Below, piece by piece: positions 30,082 to 36,354 of a stretch of 36,354 nucleotides of DNA. This DNA is from a virus: IMG/VR virus record IMGVR_UViG_3300025759_000273, positions 1-36,354 of that record; one strand, written 5' to 3'. The notes under the pieces were generated by a model. That model was not told the origin of the DNA and searched no databases. It saw only the letters and a list, made by a program, of their open reading frames with translations. Both the position numbers and the translations under genes were made by a program. Positions within the stretch are counted from its first letter, which is position 1; every line of letters begins with the position of its first letter.

Positions 30082-30413
30082 TACCAAAAATTAAAAAAGC
30101 CTTTAGAGGCTGGGAAGTTAAAATTACTTTTATGAAAGTGGTGCAGACTATATCAGACCATCAAGCAGTTGAGGTTGAAACGCCAATTCAATTTAAAGGA
30201 ATTATTCAGCCTTTAGAAGCAGACAAGCTAAAAATTAAGCCTGAAGGACAAAGAGACTGGGAATGGTGGCAAATACATATTAGAACTAAAATCTCTTTGA
30301 AAAATGGTGATAGAGTTAAATATAATAATTTATATTATAAAGTTATGGATATAAAACCCTATTCCGTAAATGGTTATTATGAATATCACATAACAGAAGA
30401 TTATAATGGATAG
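30078..30413 (+). CDS. Head-closure-type connector protein
   Basis: This 111-residue beta protein has the sequence pattern of head-completion proteins (GDRVKYNNLYYKVMDIKPYS near residue 78-97). It is placed between gpG-like and tail-terminator-like genes. It overlaps the next gene by 8 bases. Specific family uncertain. Confidence 0.6.
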   Translation: MIPKIKKAFRGWEVKITFMKVVQTISDHQAVEVETPIQFKGIIQPLEADKLKIKPEGQRDWEWWQIHIRTKISLKNGDRVKYNNLYYKVMDIKPYSVNGYYEYHITEDYNG

Positions 30414-30906
30414 AGAGCCAATTTTAATAATTGCAGATATATTAGAAGATTTTCTAGGTTTGGCAGCTAATAGAGTTTTTATATATGAAGAAGATATTAA
30501 TTTGCCAAAAGACGAGGCTTTATATATAGCAATTCAACACATAAACTCACAGCCCTATTCTTTAACAAATAGACAGACACCGACTGAGACAGGTTTTCAA
30601 GAAGAGATAAATTTATTGACCAAAGAGGAATATATTATTAATGTTGTAAGTAAAAACAATGAAGCAAGAACAAGAAAAGAAGAGGTTATTCTTGCACTTA
30701 ATAGCTCTAAAAGCTTAGAGCAGCAAGAAAAATATCAATTTAATATTGCTAAAATAACTAGTAGCTTTATAAATATATCAGAGCTTGAAGGAGCAGGAAT
30801 TTTAAAAAGATATGCCATAAAAATTGTAATAATGGCACATAAAAGTAAAATTAATGAAATTGATTATTATGATAATAATTTCATAACAAATTTAGAAACT
30901 GATTAA
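30406..30906 (+). CDS. Tail-completion protein, LIC_12616-like
   Basis: This 166-residue protein has the order of LIC_12616-type tail terminators: PILIIADILEDFLGLAANRVFIYEED, then DEALYIAIQHINSQPYS, and KEEYIINVVSKNNEARTRKEEVILAL. It is expected to cap the tail tube next to the connector. The sheath gene follows after 11 bases. Confidence 0.65.
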   Translation: MDREPILIIADILEDFLGLAANRVFIYEEDINLPKDEALYIAIQHINSQPYSLTNRQTPTETGFQEEINLLTKEEYIINVVSKNNEARTRKEEVILALNSSKSLEQQEKYQFNIAKITSSFINISELEGAGILKRYAIKIVIMAHKSKINEIDYYDNNFITNLETD

Positions 30907-30917
30907 TAAGGTTTAAA

Positions 30918-32390
30918 ATGACAATAGACATAAGTAATGTAATTAATGTAACCCTTGCTGGAACTCCTCAAGGAATATCTGCAACTAATATTAATAGCGT
31001 TGCATTATTTACAACAGAAACACCTTCAAATGTTGACCCTTACAGAATTTATTTAAATTCTAAAGAGGTTGCCAACGATTACGGCACGTCTTCAATAACA
31101 AAGAAAATGGCTGATAATATTTTTTCTCAGTCACCGAATATAATTTCAGGAGCTGGAAGGCTTGTAATAGTGCCGTTGGAGTCTTCTGTTAGTGCAACAC
31201 AAGGGAACTTTGAGACAGACGATATTTCAGGAAACTTGGCTAGCATAATAGCAGTAACAGATGGAGAATTAAGGATTGTTTTAAATGGTACAAATGTAGA
31301 TCTTACAAACTTAAACTTTTCAGCAGCAACAACTTTTAGTGATATAGCAAAAATAATACAAGCCAAGCTTAAAAATGTTATAGTTGAAGCGGTGGCAAAT
31401 ACAGGGCTAAAATTTACTTCAAAAAAAGTAGGAAATGACAGCGATGTTGTTTTAGGCTCAACTGGTGGATCAGGTACAGATTTAAGTGCAGCTGGTTTTT
31501 TTAATCAAGCAGCAGGAACGGAGACGTCAGGTGTTAATGCTTCAGGTGAAACTATAGTCAGTGCAATAAGCAGGGTAGAAGACTCAGTGTCTTTTGTTGG
31601 AGTTATTACTAATTTAGAAATGGAGGACTCAGTTATTTCTTCTTTGGCTTCTGCTATACAAGCACAAAATAGAATTTTTGTTCATCATTTTGCTAGCACA
31701 GAAGATATTGCAGGGATAGCAACAACACTAAAAGATGCAGGTTACACAAAATTTAGATCAATATTATATACAGAAAATTTAAGCAGTGCAAATTTAGCTA
31801 AGGCAGCTTATATAGGTAGATCTTTTAGTGTAAATTTTAGTGGCTCTGTTACTTCTCAAACTATGAATCTTAAATCATTGACTGGAGTTACTGAGGATAA
31901 GGGAATAAATCAAACAGATTACATTAATGCCTTAAGTGCTGGACTTGATTTATATATAAATTATGGTGGAAAATCGGCGGTTGCTTCAAGCGGTGGAAAT
32001 GATTATTTTGATAATGTTTATAATCAACTATGGCTAAAATTTAATTTAGAAGTTGCAGGCTTTAACTTTTTGGCAAAAACTAATACTAAAATCCCACAAA
32101 CAGAAGAAGGGATGGATGGTTTACTGGGAGCTTATGAAAAAGTTTTAAAAGATGGTGTAAGAAATGGAGTTATCGGTACTGGCTTGGCTTGGAACTCTTC
32201 AGAAACTTTTGGAAGCCCCGAAGATTTAAAAAGAAATATTCTTGACACAGGATATTATATTTATGCCTTGCCAATAGCTCAGCAATCACAGGCAGACAGA
32301 GAAGCTAGAAAAGCCCCTTTAGTACAAATAGCCATTAAATTTGCTGGAGCAATCCACAGCTCTGAAATAATCGCAATAATTGAGGAATAG
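30918..32390 (+). CDS. Tail sheath protein, DUF3383 family
   Basis: This 490-residue protein matches DUF3383 sheath proteins: the N-terminal SNVINVTLAGTPQGISATNINSVAL, a middle IQAQNRIFVHHFASTEDIAG-like domain, and the C-terminal DGLLGAYEKVLKDGVRNGVIGTGLAW and RKAPLVQIAIKFAGAIH. It proves a contractile tail. GAGGTT-like and AAGGTTT sequence precede the ATG. Confidence 0.95.
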   Translation: MTIDISNVINVTLAGTPQGISATNINSVALFTTETPSNVDPYRIYLNSKEVANDYGTSSITKKMADNIFSQSPNIISGAGRLVIVPLESSVSATQGNFETDDISGNLASIIAVTDGELRIVLNGTNVDLTNLNFSAATTFSDIAKIIQAKLKNVIVEAVANTGLKFTSKKVGNDSDVVLGSTGGSGTDLSAAGFFNQAAGTETSGVNASGETIVSAISRVEDSVSFVGVITNLEMEDSVISSLASAIQAQNRIFVHHFASTEDIAGIATTLKDAGYTKFRSILYTENLSSANLAKAAYIGRSFSVNFSGSVTSQTMNLKSLTGVTEDKGINQTDYINALSAGLDLYINYGGKSAVASSGGNDYFDNVYNQLWLKFNLEVAGFNFLAKTNTKIPQTEEGMDGLLGAYEKVLKDGVRNGVIGTGLAWNSSETFGSPEDLKRNILDTGYYIYALPIAQQSQADREARKAPLVQIAIKFAGAIHSSEIIAIIEE

Positions 32391-32392
32391 AC

Positions 32393-32848
32393 ATGCCAAC
32401 TTATACATTAACAGGAAAAGACACAATTAAAATAAATGACAGGCCAATAATTGACGTTGCAGATGGTGACGTTGTAAATATTGATTATCCAAATGAACTA
32501 GTGGGAATTAAAACTGGTAAAAATGGGAATGCAATTTACAACTTTAATGAAACTGGAAAGCAAGCAGATGTGACTTTAAGAATTGTAAGGGGGTCAAAAG
32601 ATGACAAGTTCTTTAATTCATTGAAGCTCGGCATGGAAAGAGATTTAGCAAGCTTCAGTCTACTAACAGGACAGTTTATTAAAAGAATAGGAGACGGTCA
32701 GGGAAATGTTACAAGAGAAATCTATAATTTAGAGGGCGGTGTATTTGCGAAAAACTTAAATGGAAAAGAAAATGTCGAAGGTGATACAGAGGCAACAGTT
32801 GTTATTTACAACTTACAATTTAGCAATGCTCCGAGATCACTCTCATAA
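32393..32848 (+). CDS. Tail tube protein, DUF3277 family
   Basis: This 151-residue protein fits DUF3277: NDRPIIDVADGDVVNIDYPN, KTGKNGNAIYNFNETGKQAD and the end VEGDTEATVVIYNLQFS. It stacks as hexamers into the tube inside the sheath. A strong terminator follows it. Confidence 0.9.
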   Translation: MPTYTLTGKDTIKINDRPIIDVADGDVVNIDYPNELVGIKTGKNGNAIYNFNETGKQADVTLRIVRGSKDDKFFNSLKLGMERDLASFSLLTGQFIKRIGDGQGNVTREIYNLEGGVFAKNLNGKENVEGDTEATVVIYNLQFSNAPRSLS

Positions 32849-32870
32849 TTTAAAAACCTTTGACAATTAA

Positions 32871-32897
32871 AGAGGGTTTAGTTACCCTCTTTTTTTA
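32871..32897 (+). terminator. Terminator after the tail tube gene
   Basis: AGAGGGT (32871-32877) and ACCCTCT (32884-32890) with a 6-base loop and a T-run to 32897. The preceding TTGACAATTAA and the following ATAA are the same as at the capsid terminator. Confidence 0.85.
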
Positions 32898-32916
32898 TAA
32901 TTATATTGTTTTTTTT

Positions 32917-33357
32917 ATGAGAGAAATAGAATTAGAGAGTGGAAAAAAGTTAAAAATAGAGCCTGCTTCTTGGGGAGATGCGATAAATTTGCACGATCAG
33001 ATTAGCAAAGTTTTATTATCCAATAATATAGATCTTGGAAATATTGAAATTCCTGAATCTTCAAATAATAAAAAAGATTTAACTTTAGTTAATACTTTTA
33101 TAAAAGCGATTTTGTCAGTCTCAGGAGATCAAAGCGTAAGAAAAAGCATTTTTAAATGTTTGCAAAGATGTTTATATGACGGTGAAAAAATAACAGAAGA
33201 AATTTTTGAGGATGCTCAAGCAAGAAAAGATTATTATCCAATTATTGTTGCCTGTATTACGGAAAATATAAGCCCTTTATTAGAGGGTGCCTTTTCAGGG
33301 TTAAAGCCAGTTTTACAAGGAAAGGCACTATTCAACCAAAATTTACAACAGAAATAA
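32917..33357 (+). CDS. Tail assembly chaperone, short form
   Basis: From ATG 32917 this is a 146-residue acidic protein (MREIELESGKKLKIEPASWG), in the position of the chaperone before tape measure. A TTG upstream (32860) lies in the terminator and is not the start. Two perfect slippery heptamers of type X-XXY-YYZ lie near its end: CCCTTTA (33273-33279) and AAATTTA (33339-33345), both in the correct frame. A -1 slip would continue to 33527. Chaperones with such extended forms guide tape-measure folding in many phages. Confidence 0.8.
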   Translation: MREIELESGKKLKIEPASWGDAINLHDQISKVLLSNNIDLGNIEIPESSNNKKDLTLVNTFIKAILSVSGDQSVRKSIFKCLQRCLYDGEKITEEIFEDAQARKDYYPIIVACITENISPLLEGAFSGLKPVLQGKALFNQNLQQK

Positions 33358-33527
33358 AGCAAGGCGATCTTGTTTGTCTAAGGTTAGCAAAAGCTGGTTA
33401 TTGCAATGGCAACCCCGCAATAATAAATGATATGTCTGTCCTCTGGGTTAAAAAAATGCTTGATTATGAGCAATTTTCGGATGACTATCAAGAAGCATAT
33501 TATAATTTAAACAAAGAGACAAAATGA
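33210..33527 (+). CDS. Frameshift extension of the tail chaperone (-1 frame)
   Basis: The -1 frame is open from 33210 to the stop at 33525-33527 and has no good start. It encodes, after either slippery site, TTEIKQGDLVCLRLAKAGYC, then INDMSVLWVKKMLDYEQFSD and a short tail. It ends in an ATGA overlap with the tape measure start. This fits the GT-type long form of the chaperone. The site AAATTTA (33339) is only nine bases before the short form's stop; CCCTTTA (33273) is the alternative. Confidence 0.7.
   Translation, partial: GCSSKKRLLSNYCCLYYGKYKPFIRGCLFRVKASFTRKGTIQPKFTTEIKQGDLVCLRLAKAGYCNGNPAIINDMSVLWVKKMLDYEQFSDDYQEAYYNLNKETK
33273..33279 (+). promoter_or_regulatory. Candidate -1 slippery site 1 (CCCTTTA)
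   Basis: In the chaperone frame the codons are AGC CCT TTA, so C-CCT-TTA fits X-XXY-YYZ. Slipping back one base keeps Pro pairing and reads TTT. A second in-frame heptamer, A-AAT-TTA, is at 33339-33345. Confidence 0.5.
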
Positions 33528-34972
33528 AGCTAGCAGAGTTTTTCGTTCAATTAGGTGTAAAAGCAGATAATCAAACATTAAAAAACTTTTCAGGAGGTGT
33601 AAAAACATTAAGAAGAGAATTAATAGGCGTGCAAGTTGCTTTTGCGGGTGCAATCTTTGGTTTAGATAGGTTTGTAAATGGTAGCTTAAACGGTGTTGTG
33701 GCTTTAAAAAATTTAAACAAGCAAACTGGTCTTTCTATAAAAGAGTTGCAAAAATGGCAGCAAGCAGGGCAGCTTTCTAATTTGTCTATTTCAGCAGACC
33801 AAATCGCACAATCTATAGGAAACCTAGAGCAAAGTCTGGCAGCAATAAGAATCGGTCAGGGCAATATTGCTCCTTTTCAATTATTAGGAATTGACGTGGC
33901 GGGCAAAAATGCCTTTGCAGTGTTAGAGCAATTAAGAGATGTAATAAAAAACTTAGACCCCGCAACAGCAACTAATTTAATCGGTCAATTAGGATTATCA
34001 CCAGAATTTATAAATATCTTAAAGCTTAGTAGAAAAGAATTTCAGGAATTAGGAAAAAACACTTTTTTAAATAAAAAGCAGCAAGATGACATTGATGATT
34101 TAGGAACTAGTTTAAAAATGCTTACCTTGCGGTTTAAAGCGTTAAAAGATCAAGCGGTTGCAAAAATAGCTCCAGAATTAAACGCCTTAATTAAAAACTT
34201 TTTTAAATGGTTAAAAGATAATGGCGATAAAGTAATAAATACTATATCATCCTTAGCTAATATTTTTAGCAGTTTTGTTTCTGCTATTGGTGGAGCTATT
34301 GGATTAATGACAAGTTTTATAGAAAAAACTTTAGGAGTTGAAAATGGTATAAAATCCATATCAATAGCAGTGGGATTGCTCACAGCTTCTTTTGCACCTT
34401 TTTTGACTGGTTTGTTGTTGTTTATAGCGTTGCTTGATGATATAAGAGTTTGGCAAACTGGCGGTGAAAGTTTGTTTGGTGAGTTTTATGAAACATTAAA
34501 TAAAATTCCTAATTTAAAAGAAATATTAGGCGGTGCTGCTTTATTAGCTTTTTTAGCTAAATTTAACGGATTACTAAAAGTTTCTACAATTTCACTGGGG
34601 CTTTTCGGGCAAAAGATGAAATTATTAAAAGCAGTTGGATTATTAACAGCAGGAATTGGGGGCGGAAGCTTATTACAAATGGGAGAAGATAGCAAAATTA
34701 AAGATTATCTTTCAAGTATATTAGGAGGAGCGGGAGCGGGAGCGGCTATTGGCTCTCTAGTGCCTTTTATTGGTACAGCTATAGGAGCGGGAGCAGGAGC
34801 AGTTGGAGGCTTAGGAACGCAAATATTTAGAGATATAAGAGGCGGTTCAACCAACAGCACAACAAATAATATTAATATTAATGTTACTGGTGAAAACTCA
34901 AGAGAAACCGCTATTGCAATAGAGCAGCAATTAAAAAATACACAATCATTAATTAATAATCAGGGATATTAA
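33524..34972 (+). CDS. Tape measure protein
   Basis: This 482-residue protein has the tape measure layout: helical N-terminus (MKLAEFFVQLGVKADNQTLK, FSGGVKTLRREL), a repeated helical middle, hydrophobic segments near residues 245-310 (SSFVSAIGGAIGLMTSF; LLTASFAPFLTGLLLFIAL), and a Gly/Ala-rich C-terminal LGGAGAGAAIGSLVPFIG segment. It sets tail length; at 482 residues the tail should be short (rough scaling from the family). It may form a channel in the inner membrane. Confidence 0.85.
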   Translation: MKLAEFFVQLGVKADNQTLKNFSGGVKTLRRELIGVQVAFAGAIFGLDRFVNGSLNGVVALKNLNKQTGLSIKELQKWQQAGQLSNLSISADQIAQSIGNLEQSLAAIRIGQGNIAPFQLLGIDVAGKNAFAVLEQLRDVIKNLDPATATNLIGQLGLSPEFINILKLSRKEFQELGKNTFLNKKQQDDIDDLGTSLKMLTLRFKALKDQAVAKIAPELNALIKNFFKWLKDNGDKVINTISSLANIFSSFVSAIGGAIGLMTSFIEKTLGVENGIKSISIAVGLLTASFAPFLTGLLLFIALLDDIRVWQTGGESLFGEFYETLNKIPNLKEILGGAALLAFLAKFNGLLKVSTISLGLFGQKMKLLKAVGLLTAGIGGGSLLQMGEDSKIKDYLSSILGGAGAGAAIGSLVPFIGTAIGAGAGAVGGLGTQIFRDIRGGSTNSTTNNININVTGENSRETAIAIEQQLKNTQSLINNQGY

Positions 34973-34974
34973 TA

Positions 34975-35808
34975 ATGGCAACTTTACCAATTACAGCAGA
35001 GCAAAACAAATTTACGCAGCTTGACAAAGTAATAAATACAGCAGAAGGCACAAACAAATTAATTAATAAATATGTTGTTTCGCCTTTAAACAATTTAGGA
35101 ATTGCGGGGTTTGTGTTTGATGTAGAAGGAGATCAAAAAGTAGAGCTAGCAGCAGAGGCAACAGACCATTTTGCAGAAGATAACACAGCAATTCAAGATC
35201 ATATTGCATTAAGACCTGTTATAATAACTTTAAGAGGCTATGTCGGAGAGTTGATAAACGAAGCAGCAGACCCTAAAGATGAGCTGCAAAAGGTAGCCGA
35301 AAAATTGACAATAGTTAATTCTTATTTGCCAGTTTTAACTAGCGGAATGAAGCAGCTTAAAAATAACCTTAAAAAAAAGAAGGAAACCAAAGCAGATTAT
35401 GTAAACGCCTCTTTAGGTAGTGCGGTTGATTTATATTCAACTTATCAAAAATTGAACCCTCCTAAGACAAGGCAAGCTAAAGCATTTAATTTTTTTCGGG
35501 CAATGTTTGAAGCAAGGCAGCTTGTAAGTGTAGACACTCCTTATGGATTTTTTGACGAGATGGCAATAATTGCAATTTCTGCAACACAAGCGGAGAACTC
35601 AAAATATATATCTGATTTTTCAATTACATTAAAACAATTTAGGCTTGCCGAAACACAGACCGTTGATTTTAATATAAATGATTATGATAAATTTCAAGGT
35701 AGAGCAAAAGGGCAAAATAGCAGTGTAGAAGATAAAGGAAAAGTTCAGGGTGAAAAAAAGCCTGTAACCTCTTTATTATTAAAATTAAACGATTTTATTA
35801 AAAATTAA
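34975..35808 (+). CDS. Baseplate/tail-tip protein, DUF6046-like
   Basis: This 277-residue protein follows the tape measure, with segments NNLGIAGFVFDVEGDQKVELAAEATDHF and ALRPVIITLRGYVGELI (near residue 80-96), and TPYGFFDEMAIIAISATQ near residue 195. This fits the DUF6046 family of small contractile phages, which forms part of the baseplate inner ring. Family name is from memory. Confidence 0.65.
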   Translation: MATLPITAEQNKFTQLDKVINTAEGTNKLINKYVVSPLNNLGIAGFVFDVEGDQKVELAAEATDHFAEDNTAIQDHIALRPVIITLRGYVGELINEAADPKDELQKVAEKLTIVNSYLPVLTSGMKQLKNNLKKKKETKADYVNASLGSAVDLYSTYQKLNPPKTRQAKAFNFFRAMFEARQLVSVDTPYGFFDEMAIIAISATQAENSKYISDFSITLKQFRLAETQTVDFNINDYDKFQGRAKGQNSSVEDKGKVQGEKKPVTSLLLKLNDFIKN

Positions 35809-35809
35809 G

Positions 35810-36151
35810 ATGCAATTATTAACAGAGCTTACAGACGATTATAAACAAAAATATTCAATAACAAATGAAGACAACGTGACTTTTGATTTTTTGCTTGAAT
35901 ATTCTGCAATTCAAGAGATGTGGCTTTTTTCAATAAGTTATGATGATAACTTTACTTTAAATAATCATAGGCTTGTTTACTCACCTAATATATTAAGGCA
36001 ATATAAAAATATTATTCCTTTTGGTTTGTCGGTTAATTCAATAGATAAAAGCGACCCTTATTTTTTAAATGATTTTACAACCTCAAGAATAGAGGTTTAT
36101 GTTTTGACAGAGGAGGAAGTTGAGAAAATAGAAAGCGATATATTTAGCTAA
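35810..36151 (+). CDS. Baseplate plug-like protein
   Basis: This 113-residue beta protein has the pattern of the baseplate plug family (Pam3 gp18-like): VTFDFLLEYSAIQEMWLFSIS, LVYSPNILRQYKNIIPFGLS and the DPYFLNDFTTSRIEVYVL end. It closes the tube end in the resting baseplate. In order it should lead straight to the hub gene at 993; ankyrin cassette 1 is inserted between them. Its stop codon overlaps the base of a minus-strand terminator hairpin. Confidence 0.65.
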   Translation: MQLLTELTDDYKQKYSITNEDNVTFDFLLEYSAIQEMWLFSISYDDNFTLNNHRLVYSPNILRQYKNIIPFGLSVNSIDKSDPYFLNDFTTSRIEVYVLTEEEVEKIESDIFS

Positions 36152-36196
36152 AAAAAAGCCCCTTTAATCTGGAGATAACATTGAACTAAGGGGCTT
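36150..36196 (-). terminator. Minus-strand intrinsic terminator
   Basis: AAGCCCCTT (36156-36164) and AAGGGGCTT (36188-36196) form a perfect 9-bp stem with a 23-base loop. The T-run is on the minus-strand side (A8 at 36150-36157 on the plus strand), so it works for minus-strand transcription. On the plus strand there is no T-run after the stem. Confidence 0.7.
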
Positions 36197-36251
36197 CTAA
36201 CTAAATTGGTAAACCTTTTAAATTATAACCTAAAATAACTTAAAACATTAT
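36150..36251 (-). ncRNA. Candidate small RNA of about 100 nt
   Basis: A minus-strand unit has a promoter-like pair (TTGATT 36281-36286, 17 bp, TATTAT 36258-36263) predicting a start near 36251, and a strong terminator hairpin with eight U at 36150-36196. No open frame longer than a few codons lies between. Nothing else on this strand needs the terminator. Only the 3' hairpin would overlap the plug gene's end; most of the transcript covers the gap before the ankyrin promoter. Target unknown. Confidence 0.45.
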
Positions 36252-36354
36252 TCTTTTATAATATGTCCAAAAGTTTTTATAATCAATATTATTTTTTCGC
36301 AAAACTCTTGACACTAAACAAAATCAAGTATAATCCTTATTTATAACTAATTGG
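36228..36354. repeat. Terminal direct repeat, right copy
   Basis: Identical to 1-127. It ends in the ankyrin leader (CTAATTGG), eight bases before the shared start context of ankyrin gene 1. Confidence 0.9.
36258..36286 (-). promoter_or_regulatory. Candidate promoter of the small RNA
   Basis: TTGATT and TATTAT at exactly 17 bp on the minus strand, in DNA that is AT-rich and therefore prone to chance matches. The position just upstream of a lone terminator is the main support. The same bases occur at 31-59 in the left terminal repeat. Confidence 0.4.

Noticed and set aside
36156-36196. tRNA or tRNA-like structure
   Set aside because: The stem resembles an acceptor stem but the length is about 41 bases and no anticodon or T-loop is present.

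Overview
The window is a complete or near-complete genome of a tailed bacteriophage with a contractile tail (myovirus type). Bases 1-127 and 36228-36354 are identical, so the molecule closes into a circle of about 36.2 kb; the break falls in the leader of an ankyrin gene. The DNA is strongly AT-rich (by eye about 30% G+C), uses the standard code and has many sigma70-like promoters. I see no integrase, no clear lysogeny repressor, no DNA polymerase and no tRNA. The host cannot be named. Four ankyrin-repeat genes recall phages of eukaryote-associated bacteria (Wolbachia phage WO, sponge 'ankyphages'), which makes a symbiont or intracellular host plausible but unproven.

Layout on the circle. (1) 20675-36151, plus strand: a lipoprotein, then small and large terminase, portal, MuF-like protein, protease/scaffold, cement protein, major capsid, head-tail connectors, tail sheath, tube, tail chaperone with a predicted -1 frameshift, tape measure and baseplate proteins. 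(2) Across the ends, an ankyrin gene plus a small acidic gene (136-928) with its own promoter interrupts the tail operon. (3) 993-8550, plus strand: baseplate hub, spike, wedge, J protein, tail fibre, a papain-like enzyme, a holin-like protein and an M15 endolysin, with a tiny minus-strand two-gene unit at 7706-7964. (4) 8539-16717, minus strand: VRR-NUC nuclease, HTH regulator, YqaJ-like exonuclease, RecT-like annealing protein and SF2 helicase. This block is broken by an operon of two ankyrin genes around a secreted staphylococcal-nuclease-like gene, and by a complete IS1595-type element (10417-12522) with two passenger genes. (5) 16878-20234, plus strand: a replication initiator-like gene, an iteron-type candidate origin (18004-18174), a run of tiny genes and the fourth ankyrin cassette.

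How it works together. The RecT/YqaJ pair with the helicase and the initiator-like protein suggests recombination-assisted replication using the host polymerase. High-output structural genes are separated by two related terminator hairpins. The most unusual content is the ankyrin system. The four genes share start regions and repeat units in shuffled order. Three have the same 15-bp-spacer promoter. Their last codons supply a ribosome binding site for a different following gene. A copy of the start-codon sequence flanks the ankyrin gene on both sides in two cassettes. This looks like a recombining 'ankyrin plus cargo' cassette family inside one phage. Further items are a possible 100-nt RNA antisense to the structural strand at 36150-36251 and a G-quadruplex-capable tract at the origin.
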